Shown here: positions 13,201 to 24,700 of the stretch, piece by piece
Position numbering within the stretch: position 1 is the stretch's first letter
Layout: the number at the start of each line of letters is the position of its first letter
Assembly (NCBI RefSeq): GCF_036669915.1
Contig: NC_089325.1
Location: 14,785,868-14,849,867, forward strand
Reading direction: 5' to 3'
Length of the DNA: 64,000 nt
Source of the DNA: Pocillopora verrucosa
Lineage: Eukaryota; Cnidaria; Anthozoa; Scleractinia; Pocilloporidae
Program-made: the position numbers and the translations under genes
Notes under the pieces: model-generated
The model's database searches: none
What the model was told of the DNA's origin: nothing
The model's input: only the letters and a program-made list of their open reading frames with translations

Positions 13201-16200
13201 GGCGGCATTTTTTTAAAATTTCCATTTGGAACTCCACGCTGCCTATATACGTTACGCTGAAGTTGAGGTGTGGCGTCGTAAGAGACAGTCAACACATGCA
13301 GCCATTTTCGAAGTTATAACTGAAAAGAGAAATTTAATTTTAATCGACGTCTCACTTGGCGTCGCTGTGTTAACTGCTTGAGATCCCTTAAGACTAGTTC
13401 CTTAGTTTGCAGGCGATGTTGTGAAATATGCACGACATGTTTACCTGACTTTCGTTAGATATATTTTTCTTTCTCTTTTGTAGGGATGCTGGCCGCTTGG
13501 TTTCGAATGAAGTATCCAAATATTGTTATAGGGTAAGTAAATGAGGCTGATGCGAGCCGTGAGAGAAATGAGACGAGAATTTGGTGCTGAGAACAAGTCA
13601 TTATTTTTCAGATTGCTGAAAAGCTGACTACTAACCAAAGTAGGTTGCCTTGAATTTTTTTTTAACTCGTAATTTTTCCTAACCCAGGGCCCTCGCAGCT
13701 TCGGCGCCAATTCTACAATTTACTGGATTGACCCCTTGTGAGGTGAGACATCATCTGAGATTTCTGGATACCGAAAAATCCGCCATTCCGGTTAGAGGTT
13801 AATCAAACTATCCCCCTTCATTGCTCATTGGCTCCTGTCCTACCCTCTTCTAAGAATTTTTTCAAATCACATTTAACCTGGTCAGAACAAGTAGGAAAAG
13901 AAAAATGATTTCACCATTTTGTCAATCGTAGAAAACCTTGATCGTCATGTTCAAGTGTACTGTGATCAAAGGGTGGTCTTATTTTACATTTTCAGTCTCA
14001 TTTTCAGATTTTTGCATTTGAAAGCCCTCTGAAGATAAGTGGTCTCCTTCCTCCACCTCACCACCACCCCCCCCCCCCCCCCCCCCGAATATTAGCCCAT
14101 CCACTGATTCCTACGAAATTGTTAAAGTCCTGAGCCTCCTTTTGTAATCTTGGTGTTAAAAAAACATTGCATTACTTTTTGAAATTGCTAATAACTCTCT
14201 CCTTCAAATTTCTTCTGATGTATATTTTTAGAAGTTTTATCAAATTGTCACGGAAGATTTCCAACGTGACGGAGGAGAACCATGTGTGAATTTGGTAAAG
14301 AAGTCATGGGATGTCGTAAAAAATTACGGCAAAACAGGTACAACCAATGTGGGACCCAACCAAGCCTAATCAAGCAAAGTTTTTGTGATTTGTTGACTTT
14401 TTTGGGTGAACGTTGCATCACCCTAAATACCTCAATTTACGTTTTACTCTCTTGTAGATAGCGGGCGGAAAAAATTATCCAGTATATTTAAGCTGTGTTC
14501 TCCTCTGAAAACCAAAGACAACGTCACTCAGTTGGAATATTGGCTGAGCGAGACCTGGGTTAACTTAGCAATGGGTAAGTGTTAATGTTATTCGTTGTCG
14601 TCCTCATTAAATGAATGCAGGCCCAAATATTTCTCGCTGACTGCTGCATTCATTTACAGTGGATTATCCGTACCCTGCCAGTTTCTTGGAACCTCTTCCC
14701 GCTTGGCCAATTAAGGTATGGTGCATGCGCATAATTTTGTTTACGACATAAGCCTCAGTCTCGAAGTGTTCATCTTCCACGTTCTCGTACCCAGAGTCCT
14801 CGTTCCTGTTGATCACCTCGGTGAGTGAAAAGGAGTGGCTCATGGGACTAGAATGAGTTTAAAGACGCAGAGGAAGAGAGGAAGTCACGTGAAAGGAAGC
14901 GAGAGTTCTTAATTTTCTTATCTCTTAACAAGAGATTGTTCATTATATGGTGGAAAATATTTCAAGCAAATATGATTACGGTTTTTTAATCTTTTCTTAA
15001 GGAAACCTGTAAATATCTTCAAGACGAGTCATTAGACGATGACAAACTTCTGGGAGCCATATCCAAAGCTGTTGGAGTGTACTACAACAGCTCAGGCCAT
15101 GCTAAATGTTTTAACACCTCACAGCAAGCTGTATCCTTCTTGGGAGATGATGGTTGGTATTTTCAGGTTGGTTGCTGCTTGGTGCGCAGTCTTGCGTAAT
15201 TGAAAATCAAGCTTCGAAAGTAATTAAGGACCAGTAATTCTTTATGTCAATATCTGAGAAACTGCGCACCGACCCCTTTCCTAACCCAAAATCAACCCTA
15301 ACTTGTTCTCAGTTGACAGTTGTTGGGTCAGGGGGGGGTGTGTGCCCACTTGCTAAGATACTGACATTATTCAATTAAGTAGTTTGTTGTACTCTTAATT
15401 AGAGAGGTCAGAGGTAATCTTTGGATTAGACTTCAGAATCCTTGGACTTACTCCCTGTTGTGTCACTCGCTCATGGCCTTTTGTGATATTGCTGCGCGCG
15501 TTCATACGAACAGCAAAAGATAAGAACTGTTCGTCAGAGTGTCCTCTAAGTTAAGTTGACTGGATGATTTATGTTTCGATTTAGGCTTGTACCGAGATGG
15601 TCATGCCTCTCTGTTCAGACGGCGTCAATGATATGTTTACCAAGTCAGAGGCAAGTATACAACACACTTGCATAACTGAAAATAAATATACCTTAGAATA
15701 ACATCTCATTATTCCAACAAAGTGGTAAACGCAGCAAGATGGTCCAAGAGAAGTCTCAGGCGAACGCTTTGGTTCCAGAGGATGGAGTGAGAGGGGGATG
15801 ATTTGCAATGGACTGGTTAGCATTCCGTCGTGGGAAATAGTAATACCCCAACTTCCTGGTTACTACACGCTAGAGAGACAGACCAGCACAAACTTAATCT
15901 CCTAATGCAGACTTAACTACCTTCCAATAATTGTGATTTGTTTCTCATCCATCAGTGGGATTTCAATGCTTATGCCAAAGATTGCCAGAAGTCACGTGGC
16001 GTGACACCGTTGGAGTACTGGGCCGAGATTCAGTATGGTGGCAAGAAACTAAAAGCTCACAGTAATATAGTGTTCAGGTAAGTTAATGATTATCTTTTTC
16101 TTGATATGAGTTTTCATATTCTCGTCTAAGATATTGAATGGTGCATAAAACAAGATCTTTTTTAAACGGATCAGAGCTAATCTCCACTTAGTAGGAGCCA

Positions 16201-16640
16201 CTCAGTCATTACAATGTTAACGTATGCGCAGACGTTTGACCTCTGTGTTGACAACCCCACCGTTAAAGCGCAAAACTCGCAAAGAGGGAACTCTTTTCAG
16301 TTTATTTCTGCTAACGAGAGATACCTAAGGACTAATCACATAACGAATTTTTGCTTTCATTTTGTCCCATCATAGTAACGGTGCCCTTGATCCCTGGGCT
16401 GCAGGCGGGGTTACCTGTAACATAAGCGACAGCCTCATTTCTGTGCTGATTGAAGATGGCGCCCATCACTTGGACTTGAGACATAAAAACCCGCTGGACC
16501 CTCCGTCAGTCGTGCAGGCGCGAAATTTGGAGAAATACTACATCAGCAGATGGATTGCCGAAGCCGAGAAAAAGAAAAAGGATAAAGCCAAGCTTAGAAT
16601 TTCTGATAAGGGAAAGTTTAGGAGTATATCAATTCGATGA
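10280..16640 (+). CDS. PRCP: Lysosomal Pro-X carboxypeptidase (prolylcarboxypeptidase)
   Basis: Fourteen exons join in frame to 517 residues (human PRCP is 496): 10280-10459, 11084-11221, 11981-12082, 12588-12662, 13057-13114, 13484-13532, 13688-13742, 14232-14337, 14458-14574, 14660-14715, 15002-15166, 15585-15650, 15956-16077, 16376-16640. The N-terminus has a hydrophobic signal peptide. The S28 serine-peptidase hallmarks are present: FSQKLDHFGF across the exon 1/2 junction, [12 protein letters not shown], the nucleophile in GGSYGG (Ser182, codons spanning exons 5 and 6), Asp435 in NGALDPW, and His in GAHHLDLR (His460 by the human Asp-His spacing). The family removes a C-terminal residue after proline in lysosomes or at the cell surface. 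The introns after exons 4 and 12 start with GC rather than GT. The C-terminus is extended and basic. DPP7 is the nearest alternative, but the sequence fits PRCP better. Confidence 0.95.
11705..11915 (-). repeat. TTAA-type MITE, variant 2, in PRCP intron 2
   Basis: Complete copy bounded by TTAA at 11705-11708 and 11912-11915. The ends are TTAACCCTTCACACCCTAAC and GGGGTTTAAGGGTTAA. It is the reverse-oriented relative of the copy at 20,349. Confidence 0.75.
12806..12837. repeat. Purine-rich tract in PRCP intron 4
   Basis: A G/A-only stretch dominated by runs of G. Low-complexity sequence; no function inferred. Confidence 0.6.
13126..13390. repeat. Single arm of the foldback repeat family, in PRCP intron 5
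   Basis: Aligns with the right half of the foldback element at 2,735-3,014: shared GTGCGTTTTAAAAC, AACAACGTGAAATCAC, CATTTGGAACTC, CACATGCAGCCATTTT and a CTGCTTGAGATCCC end. It lacks the opposite arm. Confidence 0.7.
14068..14087 (+). repeat. Poly-C run in PRCP intron 7
   Basis: Uninterrupted run of about 20 C residues after CACCACC; microsatellite, likely length-variable. Confidence 0.8.
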
Positions 16641-16844
16641 TCTGTTAGTTGTTAAAATATAACAGCTTTTTTGTTTATTTTTGTATAAGCCGGCTTAATC
16701 CTTTTTAAGTTTTCTACATTGGGCACGAATTTTTTTTCAACGATGTTTCTTTCCTATAAATTAAGTATAGTAAAACGAAAATTAAGGCGATCGTAGCAGC
16801 CAATCAAAACAAATACTTGACAAGGAGCTTATGAGAACAGACAG

Positions 16845-17056
16845 TTAACCCTTTAACTCCCATGAGTGACCAAGACAGAATTTCTCCTCACAATATCAAT
16901 ATAATATCAAGCGGACAAGTTATGAGAATAAAGAAAAATATCAATTATGGTATTATAAGTTGATCCAATACCAAATTCTCCAAACTAATATCACAAGAAC
17001 TGTATGGCAGACAGTAAGGAGAATTACTAATGAAATCTTGGGAGTTAAAGGGTTAA
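16845..17056 (+). repeat. TTAA-type MITE, variant 1, complete
   Basis: Bounded by TTAA at 16845-16848 and 17053-17056. The terminal inverted repeats read CCCTTTAACTCCCATGAG and CTTGGGAGTTAAAGGG. 212 bp including the TTAA, with no coding capacity. It is the best-preserved copy of this variant in the window. The TTAA target and CCC/GGG ends resemble piggyBac-type elements. Confidence 0.85.
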
Positions 17057-17059
17057 GAC

Positions 17060-17420
17060 AAAGCGCAAGTCTCTAAATCTGGATTGGTTTTTTAAGAGTT
17101 ATTCTCCATCGAGTGTCGAAATTAACCCGGATTGCTTTGGTTTGCTTTACTTCCCTCTGTGATTGGTCGCGAAAACTCACACCACTCTCTCAACCAATCA
17201 GACGAGAAAACCAACCGTGACTTGGTCGTCAAGTCTTCCCGCGCTTTGGTAAGTTGTCTGTTTTTGCCTTGAGTCCTCGTTGGCTAATGATGACGTAGCC
17301 TTGGTTATGATTGGCTGTTATGATTTGTATTGTTTTGGTTTTCCGACAGTCAATTGAAAACTGCTCTAGTTTTGCATCAGATTGGTTAAGTTAATTGGTT
17401 TAGTCTCTAAACCAGCCATA
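17060..17420. repeat. Probable dispersed repeat containing CCAATCA boxes
   Basis: A stretch with repeated TGATTGG/CCAATCA-like words and CCCGCGCTTTGG. Similar words recur at about 12,150-12,240 inside PRCP intron 3 (CGACCAATCACATGCAAACT). I take both as copies of one dispersed family; no ends could be fixed. Confidence 0.4.
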
Positions 17421-18715
17421 GAGCGAAAAAACGCAAAATCAGTGCAATCCTATTTTACTTTCCATACCCAATTGAACATTTCCCCCATATTTTGGAGTTT
17501 TCGTTAGATAAAACGTGTGCCCAGGGTAACGAGGGTTAACAAAATAGTCAAACGTCTCGTCCATGAACCTCTCACAGAGAATTTCTCTTAAGTCAGCTCC
17601 AGACGTCTAGAAAGCAACAGGAAACTTCCGCTATGGACAAGGCTAGGGCGAAATTTTTGAGAATCAGCCTTCTAGTTTTCGATTTTCAATTAATAGTTTC
17701 AGTCGACGAGACAAAAGCTATTTCTGAAACGTTCAAAGTTTAAAATCAATGGTTTAAGAGTCGTCATAAGAAATACATAAAATTTTTATCAATATGCGCA
17801 ATAAAATGATTAGTGTAACGGCAACGCGCTTTAACTTTCTAAGGATGCAACTTAGCAAAAAGCAATCGAATGAGAACCAACTGCTCGAAAAACCGCCGTA
17901 GAAATACATGGAACGGTAGGTTAAGCGTATGAACCAAACAATTTTTTATTTCAGAGAAATGTTATCGGTTCTAAAGTTGCCCTAGTTAGACTTCACCTAA
18001 GCCCGAATCTATAACTTGTGTTAGCGGGAAATAAGATCTTCTCAAGTGCAGTACTAGAACTATATCATAAAGTAACCTTTGCTAGAAAAAAAGTTAGAAA
18101 TTTTTTTTACTACTTTGTCATCACATCAGAAAATAAACCATTTTCAAAAATCTGATTCTTAGGGAAAAACTCCTGATCTCAATGGAGCAGACGCTAAGAG
18201 AAATGAAGAAATCCTTCTCAGAATGTTTGACAAAAGAGGAATTTAATTCTAAGTAACACGCAAAAAACAAAAAATTTCAAAAAGCGGCTACCTTTAATAT
18301 TACGTGGTGAAAGAAACAATCACACAAACAAATAAACAAAACGCAAATAGATGGGTGTGCATTCATAATTTAAACTACAGTGCGATTTAAGACAAGCCAT
18401 TCTTATATTTATTTTGCTTAAAAGGTCTATAAAACCCTGTAGGACTGGCAACGCCTTCCGCCTGTATAAATACATTTAATATTACGACGTCCAAAAAAAA
18501 TTATTCGCGTGAATTGTAACGTCCTAGGAAATAATTTGACTCGCAGAGCAGATTTTTGAGACAGAAATCCTACGCCTTACCTTCGAAGGCAGTGATGCAC
18601 TGCCTGGCATATCCTTGAACCATAAAAAAGAGAGTAATAATGACGATTTACTAAAAAAAACAGTGGACAGTTCGTGCAATTTGCGCAACACTTTTAGCAG
18701 GGTGCTCATGCGTTG
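17421..18715. other. Intergenic, convergent gene ends
   Basis: Between the PRCP stop (+) and the DNAJA3 stop (-). AT-rich, no coding signal seen; the proximal parts should hold the two 3' UTRs. Confidence 0.4.
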
Positions 18716-21700
18716 TCACGCCTTTCCCTGACGCCTGTTATCTTTGTCGTCATCATCTTCGTCATCGTCTCCGCAGAATGCTTTTTTCAAGCGTCCTAGC
18801 AATCCGCTATCATCTTCAGCAGTCGTCTTTGTTCCTTGGTCTGGAGAAATTGAAGAGCCAAAAAAAAGGAGAGTTAGTGACTTGGTGTTAAAATCCTAAT
18901 TCGCTTGGGTAACTAAATTCAAAGCTTTGAATGTCGCTCGCAAATGCTTCTTAAACTGTTGCACAGCGGGAAAACGAAGCAGCTGTTGGGTGATGACCTC
19001 TCAGGTGGAGCGTTATTCCACCAGGAAATTATATAGCGTAACTGTTTCCAATACAACAGGTAGCAAAGGGGACAAAAATAAGAGGAGGAAACAAGAGAGC
19101 CTGATGGGGGATTTTTAACACTTTGTCACTTTCACACTTTCCGACTCCTCAATTCCTCCTCGGTACATCTACTTATTACAATCAAACCCTTAAAATTTAA
19201 CAAACAAGATTTACAATATTTTCCCCTTCACTACTGTCTTGTCAACTTCCATTTCCTATATTGTCACAATGAGCGTTCTCAGAATCAAACTCGCGGGCTT
19301 CAACCCCCAGCAAGATGATTTGCATAAACAGATAGGCAGCTATAGTGAACGATGCGACCATCGCTATTCTCAAAAACTGCCGTCTCACGAGTCGAGCTCT
19401 GCCTTCCGGGTCTTCGTCATCCCATGAGCCGTCAGGCATAAACCGACCCAAGGGGCGCTTCTTTTTGACGACTTCTTCGAGATCAATCTCATTCGCCGTC
19501 TTTCCACCGGTGGGTGTTTCATACGCCTGCCAAGTTTGGCTGGGTGGGGCGTCTGTGTGATGGAGGGACACGAACGTCATACAAGCTTCGAGACGCAATG
19601 TCACGAAAGCTCCATTTGTGTACCCTTGTCACTGTAGTCACGGCACTTAGCCTCGCAAACTCAAATGTTGTGGAAACTAGTCACGCAAACTTTCATTGTG
19701 AAACCTTGTTTTGAAAACTCGCACTGTGACAATATGTCATGTTAACTTAAATTATGAGAATTTCCCCAAAGGGGTATTTTGATAAAAAAAAAAAATCAAT
19801 TCAAACTTAAACGATCATTACTTCGTTCTTCATCGTCCCGTTTTGATTACATTTCAATGGAACTTTTTCATCGTAGTCCTATACATGAGCTTCAAATAAA
19901 GCGACACACCTAACTAAAACTCTGCTACAAGTGTACCGTGGTAGATAGTTATCACAAATAAACGAGTTCCACTCAAAGAAAAAAAAACCGACACAAAACA
20001 ATTAAAACAAAAAACCAAACATAAAAACAATGGGAAAATACGTGATAGTGAAACTCAACTGCCTCCTCACACCTTGATGTTGCCAATTTATACCCTGATA
20101 AAGTGGCATTGCATTTAAAATTTCTGCTAGAGAATTCAAAATGCAGGGAAGAGGATGAGAGAGAGAGATGTGACTGTACACTTAGGCTGCCCATTGACTT
20201 AGATTTAAAATAAATTACCCACCTTTTGCTGATTTATCGACTCCATTTACTGTACCACTGACTTCATCCTCAAGCTCGGCATATGCTAACACTAAAGCCT
20301 TTTGCTTCTCATTTAGGTATCTGAGGAAAAAGCACCATTTATTCAACGTTAACCCCCTAAGAATGACTAGCACTGAATTTCTCCTCACAACGTCATCCCT
20401 GAATCACACATTAAGGCCATGAGGATATAAAGGAAATGATCATCAATGAGAGAGGCTCTTGATTGTTAAACAAATTCTCCTTGTCAGCACCTTAACCCTT
20501 CAATTCCCAGAAGTGATTCACATAAAACTTCTCCCTATAATATCCATACAGCCAGCAATCAGGTAATGAGGATACTCAAAATTATCAGGTAGAAGTCATC
20601 ATTATGGTATGACACCAAATTCTCCTGACTAATTAATCAGGAAATGTCTAACAGCTGCAGGGGAGAATTAACAACCAGATCTTGGGAGTTCAAGGGTTAA
20701 GAAATGGAAAGAGACCAGTATGGAGAATGTGCATACTGATGTTAGGATACAAAGGGTTAATAGCACACGTCCAAACATCTGGCCCTTGTTAAGAATAATT
20801 GCTTCTGTCTTCCTATGAAAGACATCCATAGCATTGCGTCTCTGCTGAAATAGGATGCCAGCTCAACGTGAGTGGCCATTAGTCTCTCTCTAACACTTTG
20901 CTGGTACCCATTCATACCCTTGTTTGCCAGAAAGCACTGAGAAAGTGTCCTGTTCAAGAACACAAACAACAGAATTACCTAACCTGAGCTTTCACCAGAG
21001 CAAGTATAACAGAGTCAAGTGTGCTTAGCATATTGCCCCTCTGTCTCCTACTCATGTAGGGGAAAATGTAGAAATCAATGTCCTACAAGCTTCAATCTGA
21101 CTTACTTGGGTATATGTATTTTAAAATTCACAAAATGGTCTCCTTTGCCAACGCCGTTTAATCTTTGAATGCCACGCCCTGACAGACGGAGCTTCTGGTG
21201 AGACTGAGTACCAGGAGGGATCTAAGGGAAAAAACAAAAAAGAATCAGACAAAACACTACAAAGGGGGAAAGGAGTGGTTGGCAAGGCTAGGGGCTTGGT
21301 GAGCACCCACATAGTGAGTGATCTACACCCTTGTAATAAGCTGGTTATCTTGTATTCTTTATGCTAACATCATTGCACTTTAAAACATACTTGTGAATCT
21401 CTTCAAATCATTTTTTTTAAAATGGTTTTCTTCTTGGAACAACAAAGCCACATGGATTGTATTAGACCTCAAAAACCAGGAAAATGGAACTACAGGGTCT
21501 AGAACTCCAGAATTTCCCACTGAAGCCTGAATCTTCCTAGAAACAGGAGGCCCTGGAGTCTTTCAAAACATCAATCTGTTATTGAGATATCCTTGACTGT
21601 GTAACTTACACCCACCTTGATTTCAATCTCTCCATGAATACCGGGAGAACGTATCGTGCCTCCCAGAATGGCCTAGAGATAAATAACAGAGATATTTAAA

Positions 21701-24700
21701 AAAACTGGCCAATGTCAAGTGCACGCCAAAATGAGTTGTAGTAGCACAATATGACTGAATTATGATCTATTGGAGGACAGATGCACAGATGTCACCATTA
21801 ACAACATTTTGCTTTTTTATCATATTAAACAAATACATTCCATGTTGCTGTGGGTCTGAGCAGAAATACATCACAGGAGATGTCAAAATATGTTTGGAAC
21901 ATCACTGAAACACTCAGTTGCACCTCATGTGCTACTTTTTTCGGTTTTACCAAATTTTGACCCCACTTGTGAACTGACACATTAAATAAAGCACTAATCT
22001 GTCAATGAACTGGGCTTTATGAGCTGGTTTTAAGACCAATGAGATGCTTTAGTTTCTGTTTTCCTTGTAGAGAGATGCAAATCACCCCTTGTGGAGGTTT
22101 GATATTATTTTCACTATGCACACAGTGCTTCAACAAGTTTGAGAATGCAAAGATGATGAGGTACATGTACATTACCTGTGTAAAGCTGATTGTCACTGTA
22201 GAACTAACATTTGCTCCATCTCTTTCAAACACTTTACTCTCACTGACCTATGAACACAAGCCAAACATATGCCAAAAAAAGATTCAACAGTTATCCTGGG
22301 TAAAAAAAATTTAATTTACTTTCATATCTACACTTACTGACACACCAAAATTTGAACACACTGATAGATTGATTTTTTCCACAAACCTTAAATGTTACAA
22401 ATATTTCTCCAGCTTCAACTGGCACCCTGACAGTTTGCCCATCTTCAACTCCTGCAAGTTAAAAAAGTATTAAAATGATGACTACATTTTCACAAAATTG
22501 ACTAGCCATCTTTGTAACAAAACCTCCTCACAATTGTTCAAATCCTAAGAATGGATAGAGCTGTCCATCAAAAAAATTGTTATCCACACACCAACCAATC
22601 TGCTGAATTGTTAATAACTTCTGGGAGTTAAAGGTTTGATGAACAGCTGCATAAATTATCTCTTAAATTTTTATCGTGGTTGGGAGAATACAACATTTTA
22701 TCAATTTACATACCTGCAGGAATTGGGATGGTAATTGTCTTGGTCTCATTCACTCTTCCTTTTCCATTACACTTCTTGCATGGTGAGCTAATAAAAACAC
22801 CCTGGCCGCCACAGCGCCGGCAGGTTGATCTCATGTGAAAGAATCCTGTGTTAACTGTTTCCTGAAAACAAATTAACATGGTTTATGCTTCTGCTATCTT
22901 GAATAGATACCTGTGATCCTTTACTCTGATTATCCAGCTGGAGGTACATGTACTCCTGAAAAGGATTGCTGGCAGTAAAAGTAACTGGCATTTCAACAAC
23001 GTCAGAGGAAGTCATCCTCAGAGTCGAGACCATCACAACTTCAGCCAAGGTTGTTGAGACATCAGTTGCCACTGCAAAAAACTATCCTTCTCTGGGATAC
23101 CCCATCAAGAAAATCACACTATGCAATCAAATGTTACCCTCCAATTGAAACCATTTACAGTACAAAAAATAATTCAAGATCTCACACTAATGTAAAGAGC
23201 AAAGAGCAACAGAGATGAACAATTCTTACTTCTCCAGTTCCTTTACAAGTGGGACATTGCGAATAAGTAGTTCCAGGTTCTGCTCGTTTGCCATTGCATC
23301 TGTTACATACTACTTTTGTTCTTGTTGTAATATCTTTATTGCAACCCTTGGCAGCATCCATGAAAGACAGGTTTAAAACATGCTGAAGCAAAAATGTAAA
23401 TAACATTATGAAATAAAATGCAGTTATATTTCCTGGACAATTCCCAAATGAAACACAACATGTGAATTTCAAAATTCACTGACTGATAAAAACTAATGAA
23501 AGTGAATGACATTCCAATATCATCACGATGCAATCTTCCAAGTAACTGAGAAAAATATTGAACAGAAGGTAACTATATAGTTGAAACCAGAAGTGCAAAG
23601 CCTTTAACCCTTTCACTCCTAGATCAAATTCGTAATTCTCCTTACTGTCAACCATACAATTCTTATAATGCTAGTTCTGAGAATTTAGTATTCAATCACC
23701 TAATTATACCCAAATTGATGGTTTTCTTTATTCTCATCTCATATCTGGTTGATATTGTATTGACATTGTAAGGAGAAATTCTCTCTTGATCAGCCATGGG
23801 AGTTAAAGGGTTAATAAGTTGTTTGGTTACCTTGACAATGGTGTCAGGGTGACACTTAACTGCTTCTAACTTTCAACATGTTATAACAGGAATATATAAT
23901 CAAAATAAATATGTGATGTTTTGTTTTAAAGAAACTACCAGGAAGGGGAGTAAAAAAGAGGAAAAATTGTTTAGTTTTTGAATGTCTGACCTGCTGGATT
24001 TCTTGAAAGTCAGAGCCATATCCTCCACTTCTAGTCCCAAAGCCAAAGGGATTGTCTCCTCCACGAAAGAAGTTTTTTAGGATATCTTCTGGGTCAATGC
24101 CTTCACCAAAAGGATTTCCACCACCATATGGGTTACCGCCTAGAAGAGAAAATTTCAACCACCAAGGTCAGTATTTTCCTCCACTACATTTAACTTTAGG
24201 GGACAAGATTTCAATGTGAAATTTCCAAGCTTTTAACTGTAACAGAGCTGCTAATTAATCAAAATGAAAAAAACTAACATATTGAGAAACCAAATGGTTA
24301 TAAATGTGCCACCACAAAGACTGTTTACCTGCAGCACCACTAAAATCTGTAGTTCCAAAATTGTCATATGTGCTCCTTTTGTTGTCATCACTCAGAACCT
24401 GTGGAGAATGTGGATTTATGAGAAACATTTATAAGTCACAACAGAACCGTAAAATACAGTTTTCTTCTCACTCATGAGGACTTCAACATGGACAAAGTGT
24501 GTAATTCTGCGAACCCCACTTGAGTGGGGTTCATGCATACGTATGAGCACTGTTACCTAGTAACGCGCAACATATTTTATGTCATGTTTCACTGGGAGTC
24601 TTTGACAGAAGCTGTGTAGTAAAACCTGTTTGGTCTGAAAAACTAGGATAGATCGAGAAATTTGAAGTGAACTACGTCTGATGTTTTGACTGTAATTTGG

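Noticed and set aside
13441-13710. Minus-strand open frame in the PRCP locus
   Set aside because: It overlaps PRCP exons 6 and 7 in antisense and has no family resemblance.
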